This document shows positions 1-7,518 of a stretch of DNA of 32,638 bases, one piece after another (positions within the stretch are counted from its first letter, which is position 1; the number at the start of each line of letters is the position of its first letter). The notes below the pieces were generated by a model that worked only from the letters and a program-made list of their open reading frames with translations, did no database searches and was not told the DNA's origin. The stretch spans positions 1-32,638 of IMG/VR virus record IMGVR_UViG_3300025425_000920; one strand, given 5' to 3'. The position numbers and the translations under genes were made by a program. The DNA comes from a virus.

Positions 1-699
1 AATATATTTAATATCTGCACCATGCTTGCGAGCAATAGTCCGCGCCACAGTTTCAAAACTCACAGGATTACCTGTGCCTACGTTGAATATGCCTGATTGA
101 TCTACATCAAACATTTTTTCATGCAGTTTGCATATATCGTCTACACATACAAAATCACGCTTGTAATTTTCACTGTCTTCAAATAATTTAATTACGCTAG
201 ATTCTGTTGCTTGTTGAGTAAATTTAGTATACGGACTTGCTTGATCGCCCTTGTGCAATTCACCTTGTCCGTAAACATTAAAATATCTAAATCCTTGTAT
301 TTTAATTGCAAATTCATCTATGTATTGATTAATGAATCTATCAAATAGATATTTACTCCATGCATACGGCGATTGTGGAAGTAACGGACCGTTTTCAGTA
401 AAGTGTTCTGTAGGACCATATACACTTGCACTAGAAGCATATTGAAAGTTTGTTCCAAAGTTTTCGCATATTTGTGCAAGTCTAACACTGAATTCAAAAT
501 TTTGTTCTAGTATTTGATCAACATCAGTATATGTAGTTGAGCTAATAGCACCTAAGTGTATACACCAATCATAACCTTCGGTATGCGGAAGTACTCCTGG
601 TTCCCATTCCCACCCTTCAACTTCATGTCCTTGACTTTGCAAGTATTGTGCAATGTTCTTACCAATAAACCCTTCGTGTCCTGTAACTAGTATTCTCAT
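1..699 (-). CDS. hldD: ADP-L-glycero-D-manno-heptose 6-epimerase, C-terminus cut by window edge
   Basis: The gene reads leftward from an ATG at 699 and stays open to base 1, so only about 233 codons are visible. It is a Rossmann-fold short-chain (extended SDR) epimerase. The N-terminus has the NAD(P)-binding GHEGFIG motif, followed by an ASSASVYG strand and a SPYAWSK segment carrying the YxxxK catalytic pair. FRYFNVYG and HKG follow, the latter matching the second catalytic lysine of E. coli HldD. The later stretch KLFEDSENYKRDFV and the IFNVGTGNPVSFETVA segment are typical of HldD rather than of generic sugar epimerases. HldD converts ADP-D-glycero-D-manno-heptose to the L-glycero form. The start overlaps the hldE stop by 4 bases (ATGA), so the two are cotranscribed and coupled. 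A related nucleotide-sugar epimerase cannot be fully excluded because the end is missing. Confidence 0.85.
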   Translation of the reverse strand, partial: MRILVTGHEGFIGKNIAQYLQSQGHEVEGWEWEPGVLPHTEGYDWCIHLGAISSTTYTDVDQILEQNFEFSVRLAQICENFGTNFQYASSASVYGPTEHFTENGPLLPQSPYAWSKYLFDRFINQYIDEFAIKIQGFRYFNVYGQGELHKGDQASPYTKFTQQATESSVIKLFEDSENYKRDFVCVDDICKLHEKMFDVDQSGIFNVGTGNPVSFETVARTIARKHGADIKYI

Positions 700-1835
700 C
701 TGCTTGCCTCTATTATTTGTGTAGTAGAATACCCTTTTACTGTAGGCACAATATGCACAGGTGCTAACTCGTGTCCGACTACAGTTTCGACTGTATAGTC
801 GCCGCCTTTTACAATTAGGTTCGGTTTTATTTTTTTAATTAATTCATATGGAGTATCGTCATCAAACACAATTACTTCACTAACCCAGGGCAACGATTCT
901 AACTGTTCTTTTCGAATAGCTTGATTATTGATTGGACGACTTTCACCTTTTAGTCTTTTAACACTTGCGTCACTATTAATACCTACAACTAGTTTATCAC
1001 CAAGCGATTTTGCTTCAGCTAGTAGCTCAAAGTGACCCGTGTGTAGTATGTCAAAGCATCCATTAGTAAACACTATGCGTTCTTCAAGATCGCTTACAGT
1101 GAGCGTGTGTGTGCCTACGTGTTTAACTGCTTCTCTAGAACCTTTAATAGCAAGTTCTAAACAATGTTTGTGATTGTAATTTTTAGTTAATCCATATACA
1201 AATGCGGCTAGGAAACAATCTCCTGCACCTGTGACATCTGATACTTCTACAGGCTCAACTGGAATATTGTAATTTATATTGTCTATTGTAGCAACAACAT
1301 TGTCCCCGGCTTTAGTTGTAATAATATTACTTTGCCAAAACGTAAATCCAAACTCGTCAAACTCTTTGTAGTTGGGCTTTACTAGCCATGCGTCCTTATA
1401 CTGATTTGCATGTTCTTTAGGATCTACAATTATTTTACAATTAAATTTGTTAATGTGTTCGATAATTTCAAGCGACTCGTCTAATACACCTTTGTTATAA
1501 TCACTGAGTATTACATATTCGTATTGCGAAAAGTCATTAGATAATACATCAGCTAATACTGCGTTACCGCTTGCACGTTTGTCATCGTCAATGCGTGTAA
1601 CATAATGTCCGTCACAAATTACTCTAGTTTTAATACTACTAGGTTGCCCAGTCTCAAACAGTGTTACATCTACACCTAGGCTTTTTAAGTTTTCATAAAC
1701 AAGTCCTGCTCCGCCAAGTGTTTCAACTTTACGCTGATACTTAACCACAGGCACAGGCGCCTCAGGACTTAGTCGTTCTGAGGCGCCATAGATATATTTG
1801 TCGATTATTACATCGCCGAGAACTAATACTTTCAT
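696..1835 (-). CDS. hldE: Bifunctional heptose-7-phosphate kinase / heptose-1-phosphate adenylyltransferase
   Basis: This 379-aa protein has the two-domain HldE (RfaE) layout. Residues 1-250 are a PfkB/ribokinase-family kinase: GDVIIDKY near the start, LSPEAPVPVVK, the SDYNKG segment, and the C-terminal signature DVTGAGD at about 200-206 with the catalytic Asp. Residues 254-379 are a cytidylyltransferase-fold domain with TNGCFDILHTGH (HxGH at 265-268), a GINSDASVKRLKG segment and VKGGDY. It phosphorylates D-glycero-D-manno-heptose 7-phosphate and then adenylylates the heptose 1-phosphate; HldD, encoded next, acts on the product. E. coli HldE is about 477 aa. Here the kinase lacks roughly 70-100 residues, mainly between the GGAG segment and the SDY segment, so kinase activity is not certain. 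A consensus sigma70 promoter lies so close that the mRNA would begin at the ATG. Confidence 0.9.
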   Translation of the reverse strand: MKVLVLGDVIIDKYIYGASERLSPEAPVPVVKYQRKVETLGGAGLVYENLKSLGVDVTLFETGQPSSIKTRVICDGHYVTRIDDDKRASGNAVLADVLSNDFSQYEYVILSDYNKGVLDESLEIIEHINKFNCKIIVDPKEHANQYKDAWLVKPNYKEFDEFGFTFWQSNIITTKAGDNVVATIDNINYNIPVEPVEVSDVTGAGDCFLAAFVYGLTKNYNHKHCLELAIKGSREAVKHVGTHTLTVSDLEERIVFTNGCFDILHTGHFELLAEAKSLGDKLVVGINSDASVKRLKGESRPINNQAIRKEQLESLPWVSEVIVFDDDTPYELIKKIKPNLIVKGGDYTVETVVGHELAPVHIVPTVKGYSTTQIIEASR

Positions 1836-1841
1836 AGTGTT

Positions 1842-1870
1842 ATTATACTATCTTTTAGGTTATTTGTCAA
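1842..1870 (-). promoter_or_regulatory. Sigma70-type promoter for hldE-hldD
   Basis: Read on the minus strand, TTGACA (1870-1865) and TATAAT (1847-1842) are separated by exactly 17 bp, a full consensus match. Six bases (AACACT) separate the -10 box from the ATG at 1835, which puts the expected +1 on the A of the start codon. The -35 box lies in the last codons of the upstream Nudix gene. Confidence 0.85.
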
Positions 1871-2300
1871 GTAAATTGATTGTTTTAAAAACAGTTTCTA
1901 ACTTAGTTAAGTTAACTTTACTTTGGAGTGTGTTGCGTAGTCCGTGATGTAATGGCTTGGGCCATTTGTTAAAGCTGCACCAAGCATACCCGTCATGCTC
2001 GATATTAAGCTTAGGAACAAATTCTTCTTCGATAACACAAAGGTATGTGTGGAAGTAGAATCTACTATCAGGAGAAATAAAGCTTTCTAAAGGAAGTGTC
2101 TTCTTAATCGCAGGCAGAAATCCAATTTCTTCCTCAATTTCTCTTTTTAACCCTTCAAATGGTGTCTCTGCACCTTCGTTAGTGCCGCCGACAAGGCCCC
2201 ACAGATTATTACGCTTACCTTGCGCTCTGTGAAGGAATAAAAATCTATTTGTATCTAAGGTGTAAAACAGTGCTCCACTGCAAGTAATCATATCGTTCAT
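1860..2300 (-). CDS. Nudix hydrolase
   Basis: This 146-aa protein has a complete Nudix box at residues 39-61. It follows the pattern G-x5-E-x7-R-E-I-x-E-E-x-G-F, with the metal-binding REIEEE core at 53-58. Nudix enzymes cleave nucleoside diphosphates linked to another moiety and need Mg2+. The NLWGLVGG lead-in and the WC segment downstream resemble GDP-mannose or NTP pyrophosphohydrolase types, but the substrate cannot be read from sequence. It starts 8 bases past the gp15 stop on the same strand and has no promoter of its own that I can see, so it is probably read from the gp15 side. The next ATG, three codons in, is an alternative start. Its neighbours hldE and hldD make a nucleotide-sugar substrate possible (inference). 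Confidence 0.85.
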   Translation of the reverse strand: MNDMITCSGALFYTLDTNRFLFLHRAQGKRNNLWGLVGGTNEGAETPFEGLKREIEEEIGFLPAIKKTLPLESFISPDSRFYFHTYLCVIEEEFVPKLNIEHDGYAWCSFNKWPKPLHHGLRNTLQSKVNLTKLETVFKTINLLDK

Positions 2301-2308
2301 ACATATAA

Positions 2309-3721
2309 TTAGCCTGCTAGTTCAACTCTCCATGTGCCAACTGGATAATCGCCGTCAATACTTAATAACCATTCGTTATTGTTAAACCTGTATTGCACAC
2401 TTGTATTTAAATTAGTAGTGTATGTAACTTCTGTTGCAGCACTTGCGTCGAACACAATATTCCACTTAGTACCGTTCCATTCAATAATATCGTTTGCACT
2501 TGCAACTAATGCACTTGTATCTGTGTTTTGCCACGCAACTGGTGATTGTGTAGCAGTAGCATCGCCGACGTCATTTAATAGTAATAAGCGCACACCGCTT
2601 GTTTTAATAGCACTTGGATTGTAGTTAGTTGGATCGATGATATAATCAATACTTGTTCGAGCTGCTATTACAGTATCACTTGGAAAACTATCAGTATCCC
2701 AATTAATAAGTATCTTACCTTCGTCAAACGGACTTAGTGTAAATGTGCCAGTAATTGTACTTGCATTGTCTTGGTTAGTAAAGTATACACGACTTACGTC
2801 AGCAGCATACATACCTGGCAATGCTTCAAAGATCTCTCTCCAGTTCTTAGTACCAACTATGCCATTTGAGAACAACTGTACAGAGTTACCGTCAACAAAT
2901 GCACCCCATGTAGCGTAATTAACATTAGCCATTTGTGTTGCTGTATCAGATTGTGCTACTCTGCCAAAATCACCTTCGGTAACTCCTGCTCTTGGAATAT
3001 CATCGTATGCATTTAGTACAGGCTTGCTTACGCCACCTTCGATTGTTCCTAAAGTTTCGTCAAACATACTTGTAATAATATTTGTAATAACACCCATCTT
3101 GCGTACTTTAGTAGGCGGACTGATATAGATAGGAATGCTAAATGTAATTGTACAAATATCTATTTCACTATCAATTCCTACTGGAACACTTCTGCTAGAC
3201 CATGTTACGTTTTCTAAATTAACAACACTAATACTAGTCCAATCAATAAAGTTATCAGTAGTTTGCATTTCCAAACTTGGATTAAACAATACAAGTATTT
3301 GCTCTAACAACTGTAATTTCTGATCAGTGTTTGATGTCCATATGTCTGCATTTAATCGCATCATATACGGAGTAGGAATTAACCGTTCAACTGTATAGTT
3401 CTTGCCTTGTGAATTTAAATACTCTCCTGCATCCGTATCATATGCACGTTCTCTAATATTAGTTTTACGTGTGTATGTTGAATCAGTTAGTCGATCCTTG
3501 TCTAACTCTAATCCCGTTAAGTAAACAGCAATACGAGGCGCACTAGGCAACTTGTTTTCTGAGTTGTCTCTAATAATGTTTGCTACTTGGCGAGTTAAAT
3601 CACCATAAGTAACAGGCACTTCTTTCTGCACACCTTTTCCGTCTTGTACAGGAAAGTTTGCTAAAATACGCATCATCTGCGTAAGATATCTTCTTACTTG
3701 TCCATCATAAAAATGGTTCAC
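2309..3721 (-). CDS. gp15: Tail sheath stabiliser / tail completion protein (T4 gp15-like) with long C-terminal extension
   Basis: The N-terminal part (NHFYDGQVRRY, then MMRIL) aligns with the start of T4 gp15, and the following 200 residues keep the gp15 pattern (RIAVYL, YMMRLNADIW, LEQILVLFNPSLE, ITFSIPIYISPP). In T4, gp15 caps the end of the tail and links it to the neck and sheath. This protein is about 470 aa against about 270 in T4. The extra C-terminal half holds beta-rich segments with an Asn/Trp pattern (IIEWNGTKW, NNNEWLL, PVGTWRVEL). I chose a GTG at 3721 because GGAG sits 8 bases upstream and the protein then begins almost at the T4-like N-terminus. A TTG at 3739 would add six residues. 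The start lies on the stop codon of the GIY-YIG gene. Confidence 0.8.
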   Translation of the reverse strand: MNHFYDGQVRRYLTQMMRILANFPVQDGKGVQKEVPVTYGDLTRQVANIIRDNSENKLPSAPRIAVYLTGLELDKDRLTDSTYTRKTNIRERAYDTDAGEYLNSQGKNYTVERLIPTPYMMRLNADIWTSNTDQKLQLLEQILVLFNPSLEMQTTDNFIDWTSISVVNLENVTWSSRSVPVGIDSEIDICTITFSIPIYISPPTKVRKMGVITNIITSMFDETLGTIEGGVSKPVLNAYDDIPRAGVTEGDFGRVAQSDTATQMANVNYATWGAFVDGNSVQLFSNGIVGTKNWREIFEALPGMYAADVSRVYFTNQDNASTITGTFTLSPFDEGKILINWDTDSFPSDTVIAARTSIDYIIDPTNYNPSAIKTSGVRLLLLNDVGDATATQSPVAWQNTDTSALVASANDIIEWNGTKWNIVFDASAATEVTYTTNLNTSVQYRFNNNEWLLSIDGDYPVGTWRVELAG

Positions 3722-4227
3722 TATACTGTCTCCATCCAAGTACGTTTACCGTCAACAAGTTTCCAAGTTCTGCCTTTTTGTGTAGCACGGTTTGATAGTT
3801 TTGCTTTTTGTTCTTCACTCCACTCCCAACCAGATGTGAAACGTGTTTTCTTAAATGTATCACTACCGTTGGCTCTACGTCTTGCATGAGCTTCTTTTTG
3901 GGCTTCGCTCATACGCTGTTTACTTTCTTCAGAATGTAGTTTATTATTACCGCCTTCTCTAATGTTATATCCGCTTTTAATTGAATCGTATTCTGCAATA
4001 TACTTTTCTTCTAAGTCATTTAACTGTTCTAAGGTATTTGCATAATCCAACACTTCCCAGTCAAACATATCAACGCCATACTTTTTAATAGCATTAGCGA
4101 AATGATAAGTTCTAGGGCTATGTCTAGCATTACAAAGATGTTCTAATCTACGTTGATTAGGCTCTTGAATAGATTGTCCAATGTAGCACTTACCAGTTTC
4201 TTTTTGTGTCCATTTATATATGTGCAT
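3721..4227 (-). CDS. Free-standing GIY-YIG homing endonuclease with NUMOD3-type DNA-binding repeats
   Basis: This 168-aa protein has an N-terminal GIY-YIG nuclease domain. IYKW near residue 3 and CYIGQS at 14-19 form the GIY and YIG strands. They are followed by the conserved Arg region (RRLEHL), the metal-binding Glu region (LEEKYIAEYDS) and the closing GYNIREGG. The C-terminal half carries NUMOD3-like helices (HSEESKQRMSEAQ, and EWSEEQKAKLS), the DNA-recognition modules of phage-type homing endonucleases. The gene is wedged between the gp14-like gene and gp15. Its ATG shares one base with the upstream stop (TAATG), and its stop overlaps the gp15 start, so it is translationally coupled on both sides. 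Such genes cut intruder-free alleles and spread by repair. Confidence 0.9.
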   Translation of the reverse strand: MHIYKWTQKETGKCYIGQSIQEPNQRRLEHLCNARHSPRTYHFANAIKKYGVDMFDWEVLDYANTLEQLNDLEEKYIAEYDSIKSGYNIREGGNNKLHSEESKQRMSEAQKEAHARRRANGSDTFKKTRFTSGWEWSEEQKAKLSNRATQKGRTWKLVDGKRTWMETV

Positions 4228-5411
4228 TATGTATTATCCGCTCTTGGTTTAAGTGCTTTAGAAAGACTTTGCCTTTCAGTGACTGTTTCGCCATCGATGG
4301 TACTAGTTTTAGTATTGTTAATAAAGCTAGACTTCTGGGTTTGTCTTTCAAGTGTATTACTTAGTGACATTCTAATATCGTCTTGTACTTTAACCCAACG
4401 TGCGCCGTCATATCGGAACATTCTATTTGGTAAAAAGTCTGTGCGTAAGAAAAAGTCGCCGTCTTCGTTGTTAGTTGGAAACTGTATGCCAAAGCCAAAA
4501 GGCGCACCATTAGGTGCAACATCCCCAGTGCCTACTAAGTAACCTGAGTAACCTTCTCTATCAGGTTTGGCATTAACCGCGTCAACACCTAATAGATTGC
4601 TTACATCTATGTCTGTATCGTCTACAGATTGTAATGCAACACTGCCGTCGGCATTTGTAGCAATAGAGTAATAATGACTTATATCATAGCCACTCTTAGG
4701 TGCATCAGATTCTGCTTGTGCAACTACAGCATTAGAAATTTGCATTTCTTTTTCATACGTTGACAGTAAATCACGTAGTGTATTATCAGTGCCGTCTTCT
4801 GCTGGCAAGTCAAGTATTTCCGCGTATTCTTGTCCATCGTATATTTGCTTTAGTTTTAAGCGATATAAGTGAGGAAACCAAGTTTGACTAAAACCTTCTG
4901 CTGCACGATTAACATCTTCTACAACGTAAAAGCGTTTAAGTGCAACACTATAATCATTAAGGGCATATTCGTCTTTTAAGTGCGGCAACTCAACTACATC
5001 GCCGCTCATAATCTTTCTACCTAATGCTTTAACTGAACTATTCATATGTATAGTTAACATTAATGTATCATTACTTAGGAATAATCCAAACTGAGACAAA
5101 TCAAAGTCAATGTCTTGAATATTATAAATGCCACGCATTGTATATACGTCTGGGTCGTACTTTCTGTCTCTATTTTCTAAAAATAGCAAGTCTTGTATAT
5201 TAGTTTCTTTTACAGCATCATACGTAGGCTGATCAGCAGTACCTGAACCTTCAGCAGGATTCTCTGCCCCAAGAAACTTATGGATGTTGATGTCGGTACC
5301 GCCGATAGTAAACATTTCTAGGATCTGTTTGTCCAAGAAATAATAATCATTACCGCGTTCCGGTTTGTATAGTGATAAGCGAGGGATAATCATTCTCCTA
5401 TTGTTATACAT
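4227..5411 (-). CDS. gp14: Neck protein, T4 gp14-like (probable)
   Basis: This protein of up to 394 aa sits between gp13 and gp15, where T4-like phages encode the neck protein gp14. The middle region (DFDLSQFGLFLSND, then LTIHMN, SGDVVELPHL, KRFYVVEDVNR, WFPHLYRLKLKQ) follows the order of T4 gp14: strand, GDL-type turn, interaction strands, closing strand. Similarity is distant, so position carries much of the call. T4 gp14 is 256 aa. The C-terminal 150 residues here are extra and include GDFFLRTDFLPNRMFRYDG followed by a Trp, a pattern also seen in the gp18 sheath. The first ATG (5411) shares its A with the late box. A transcript starting 5-6 bases on would use the ATG at 5393, which directly follows AGGAGA. 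Confidence 0.6.
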   Translation of the reverse strand: MYNNRRMIIPRLSLYKPERGNDYYFLDKQILEMFTIGGTDINIHKFLGAENPAEGSGTADQPTYDAVKETNIQDLLFLENRDRKYDPDVYTMRGIYNIQDIDFDLSQFGLFLSNDTLMLTIHMNSSVKALGRKIMSGDVVELPHLKDEYALNDYSVALKRFYVVEDVNRAAEGFSQTWFPHLYRLKLKQIYDGQEYAEILDLPAEDGTDNTLRDLLSTYEKEMQISNAVVAQAESDAPKSGYDISHYYSIATNADGSVALQSVDDTDIDVSNLLGVDAVNAKPDREGYSGYLVGTGDVAPNGAPFGFGIQFPTNNEDGDFFLRTDFLPNRMFRYDGARWVKVQDDIRMSLSNTLERQTQKSSFINNTKTSTIDGETVTERQSLSKALKPRADNT

Positions 5412-5432
5412 ATTTATCGTGAACGATAAATA
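5411..5432. promoter_or_regulatory. Palindromic divergent late promoter between gp14-like and gp13
   Basis: The 22 bases form a perfect inverted repeat: arms TATTTATCGT (5411-5420) and ACGATAAATA (5423-5432) around a central GA. Each arm holds a T4-type late -10 box, GATAAATA, at 5425-5432 on plus and at 5418-5411 on minus. One element can therefore serve both gp13 rightward and gp14-gp15 leftward. Confidence 0.75.
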
Positions 5433-5450
5433 CTAATGGAGAACTTCATA

Positions 5451-6206
5451 ATGACATTAGCGACACAGAAACAAGAAGTATACGATTATGTTAACACATT
5501 CCTCGGCGGAGGCATGGTTGATGTTGAACTTGATCCTATACATTATCAAACTGGCTTAACAAAAGCATTAACACGTTATAGAATGCGAAGTGACCATGCA
5601 GTTGAAGAAAGCTATATGTTTTTAACAACTGTTATAGATCAAAACGATTATGTATTACCAAATGAAATAATGGAAGTTCGAAAATTATATCGCAGTAGTA
5701 TTGGTTCACGTGCAGGTAGTGGTTCAAGTGGTAGTGTGTTTGAACCGTTTAACGCTGCATACACAAACACATATTTGCTATCAGGATCAAAGCTAGGCGG
5801 ACTAGCAACATACGATATGTTTGCACAACACCAAGAACTAGTAGGCAGAATGTTTGGATCATTTATAGAATTTAAATGGAATAACACAAGTAAAAAACTT
5901 ACACTACTACAGCGTCCTAGAGCAGAAGAAGAACTATTGCTTTACTGCTATAACTATCGTCCAGACAGTGAATTGCTAAGTGACTACCTAGCAGTACAAT
6001 GGATTAAAGATTATACATTAGCTAGTTGTAAATATATGCTAGGCGAAGCACGTTCAAAGTTTGCTACTATTGCTGGTCCACAAGGCGGATCAACACTAAA
6101 TGGCGATACACTTAAAGCAGAAGCACAGACTGAAATGGAAAAGCTAGAAGTCGAAGTAGCAATGGCCGTCGCGGGCGGTACAGGCTATGGCTTTACAATC
6201 GGCTAA
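5451..6206 (+). CDS. gp13: Neck protein / head completion, T4 gp13-like
   Basis: This protein of about 251 aa matches T4 gp13 over its length. The N-terminus has VDVELDPIHYQTGLTKALTRY, as in the opening helix region of gp13. It continues with YVLPNEIMEVRKLYRS, a Trp/Lys-rich central part, and the family tail (KYMLGEARSKFATI, GGSTLNGDTLKAEAQ, TEMEKLEVEV). In T4, gp13 and gp14 form the neck that closes the filled head and joins it to the tail. I place the start at ATG 5451 because GGAG lies 9 bases before it. The upstream in-frame ATG at 5436 has no ribosome site but lies only 3 bases after the late box. It is divergent from the gp14-like gene, whereas in T4 the two run in the same direction. 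Confidence 0.85.
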   Translation: MTLATQKQEVYDYVNTFLGGGMVDVELDPIHYQTGLTKALTRYRMRSDHAVEESYMFLTTVIDQNDYVLPNEIMEVRKLYRSSIGSRAGSGSSGSVFEPFNAAYTNTYLLSGSKLGGLATYDMFAQHQELVGRMFGSFIEFKWNNTSKKLTLLQRPRAEEELLLYCYNYRPDSELLSDYLAVQWIKDYTLASCKYMLGEARSKFATIAGPQGGSTLNGDTLKAEAQTEMEKLEVEVAMAVAGGTGYGFTIG

Positions 6207-6242
6207 AAACTACCAAAGTTTACGCTAACATTCTACTCTTGT

Positions 6243-6250
6243 TGTAAATA
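6243..6250 (+). promoter_or_regulatory. Late promoter box
   Basis: TGTAAATA, followed by CTAATACAG, is a one-mismatch form of the T4 late box, 22 bases before the ATG at 6273. AGGGAG at 6261-6266 is a good ribosome site. Confidence 0.55.
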
Positions 6251-6272
6251 CTAATACAGCAGGGAGAGTCCA

Positions 6273-6521
6273 ATGTGTTCACCGTATGTAAGAAAAGAAG
6301 CCAATAGACTTAATTGGATAGTCAAAGGTCACCTTTGTGATCTAAGTTGGTCCGATGAAGATGTCGAAAAAACCTACCATTCATATTTTAAAAGACTTTG
6401 GGGTAATAACGAAAGTTATATCCACGAAGAAGGCTTTAATGCAGCTTACGAAGCAAGAGAAGCAGAAATCTTAAATGACGAAGTAGCAACTGTTGCTGTA
6501 CTAGGCGGACACTACGATTAA
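6273..6521 (+). CDS. Small protein of unknown function
   Basis: I do not recognise this 82-aa protein. It has no signal peptide or membrane segment, is mildly acidic, and contains several Trp and aromatic residues (NRLNWIVKG, LSWSDEDVEKTY, KRLWGN) with a mostly helical look. A late-type box and a strong AGGGAG ribosome site precede it, which supports it as a real gene expressed with the structural genes. The sigma70 promoter of the next gene starts right behind its stop. Confidence 0.6.
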   Translation: MCSPYVRKEANRLNWIVKGHLCDLSWSDEDVEKTYHSYFKRLWGNNESYIHEEGFNAAYEAREAEILNDEVATVAVLGGHYD

Positions 6522-6524
6522 CGG

Positions 6525-6553
6525 TTGACATCACTTAATTTTTAATGTATAAT
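6525..6553 (+). promoter_or_regulatory. Sigma70-type promoter for the kinase-like gene
   Basis: TTGACA (6525-6530) and TATAAT (6548-6553) are separated by exactly 17 bp, a full consensus match. The expected +1 near 6560 gives a leader of about 18 bases, with AGGAG at 6567-6571 ahead of the ATG at 6578. Confidence 0.88.
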
Positions 6554-6577
6554 GTATTTAAACATTAGGAGATTTAG

Positions 6578-7087
6578 ATGATAAAACCCAAGTTATTAGT
6601 AATTGGCCATGGCCGACATGGTAAAGATACTGTGTGTGAAATGCTACGTGACCATTACGGATACACTTTTGAAAGTAGTTCAAAGTTTTGTAGTCTACAA
6701 TTTATATACAATGATCTAAAGGAAAAGTATGGATATGCTAATGAGGAAGAGTGTTATGCTGACAGGCATAATCACAGAGCAGAATGGTATAATGCTATTT
6801 GTGATTATAATGTTCCTGATGCAGCGACTCTAGGCAGAGAGATGTTTGAAGCTTACGATATCTATTGTGGGCTACGCAACAAGCGTGAATTCTTTGCAAT
6901 GCAAAATACTGGTGTATTTGATTACTGTATATGGGTTGATCGCAGTATACATCTAGAAGCTGAATCTACCGACTCAATGAGCTTAGAGCAATGGATGTCT
7001 GACTTTACAATTGACAACAATGGCTCATTAGAAGATTTAAAGTTTAACTTAGATCAGTTAATGAGTCATTTAGAAGTCAGGAGTTAA
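6578..7087 (+). CDS. P-loop nucleotide (dNMP) kinase-like protein
   Basis: This 169-aa protein opens with a strand and a Walker A loop, GHGRHGKDT at residues 10-18 (GxxxxGKD/T), followed by a helix and FESSSKF. That is the order found in phage deoxynucleoside-monophosphate kinases related to T4 gene 1 protein. Later segments (REMFEAYD, CIWVDRSIHLE) fit the core strands of such kinases. A role in dNTP supply during replication is likely but the substrate is not readable. It has its own consensus early promoter and AGGAG site, consistent with early expression. Its last 18 bases overlap, tail to tail, the end of the HNH gene on the other strand. Confidence 0.65.
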   Translation: MIKPKLLVIGHGRHGKDTVCEMLRDHYGYTFESSSKFCSLQFIYNDLKEKYGYANEEECYADRHNHRAEWYNAICDYNVPDAATLGREMFEAYDIYCGLRNKREFFAMQNTGVFDYCIWVDRSIHLEAESTDSMSLEQWMSDFTIDNNGSLEDLKFNLDQLMSHLEVRS

Positions 7088-7405
7088 ATCTCCCTGTTTC
7101 CAACGTACCCCTTCTTTTTGTGTTATACGCTGACAGTTGGCACATATTGTTTTTAAGTTATTATGTCGGCAATTTTTTAAATCGCCATCGATATGAAATA
7201 CATTAAACTGTTCAGTGTGCTTTGATTTAAAACCGCACTTTTCGCAGCCACTTTTCTTTTCATATCCACGTTGCTTCCATAACGGAACTCCGTGACTCAC
7301 TCCATTACGTAAACAACGTTCACACTTCTTTCTATAATAAGTTTTGCCATCCTTGCGGTAGTTTATTGCCGCAGGATGTTGTCCGCATATGCATAAAGGT
7401 CTCAT
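7070..7405 (-). CDS. HNH endonuclease, zinc-binding, free-standing
   Basis: This 111-aa protein has two Cys pairs at the N-terminus (C5/C7 and C28/C31) and a second zinc site in the nuclease core (C54/C57 and C88/C91). The HNH core is FHIDGD at about 70-74 with NNLKTICANCQ. The His of HID and the following Asn are present, but the last position, often His (CANCH), is Gln here. Small genes like this are common free-standing mobile endonucleases in T4-like phages. It is on the strand opposite its neighbours, is inserted between the kinase-like gene and gp18, and overlaps the kinase 3' end by 18 bases. A late-type box (GCTAAATA on minus, 7417-7410) ends 4 bases before the ATG. Confidence 0.85.
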   Translation of the reverse strand: MRPLCICGQHPAAINYRKDGKTYYRKKCERCLRNGVSHGVPLWKQRGYEKKSGCEKCGFKSKHTEQFNVFHIDGDLKNCRHNNLKTICANCQRITQKEGVRWKQGDLTPDF

Positions 7406-7409
7406 ATTG

Positions 7410-7417
7410 TATTTAGC
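7410..7417 (-). promoter_or_regulatory. Late promoter box for the HNH gene
   Basis: On the minus strand GCTAAATA is followed by CAAT and then the ATG at 7405. The box-to-ATG gap is 4 bases, so the transcript would be leaderless or nearly so. The CTAAATA form has been proposed as a late motif in cyanomyoviruses. Confidence 0.5.
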
Positions 7418-7472
7418 TCACCTTTTTGGTACCTTTTTCGGAGGTATTCGATAGGTGTTTTATTCCGAATGT

Positions 7473-7480
7473 AATAAATA
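7473..7480 (+). promoter_or_regulatory. Late promoter box for gp18
   Basis: AATAAATA is followed by CTGTATAG, 38 bases before the gp18 ATG. ACAGGAG ahead of the ATG at 7519 is a strong ribosome site, as expected for the most abundant tail protein. The same ATAAATACTGTA string recurs before gp19. Confidence 0.75.
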
Positions 7481-7518
7481 CTGTATAGAGAACACTACCA
7501 TCCAACAGGAGAAACAAC

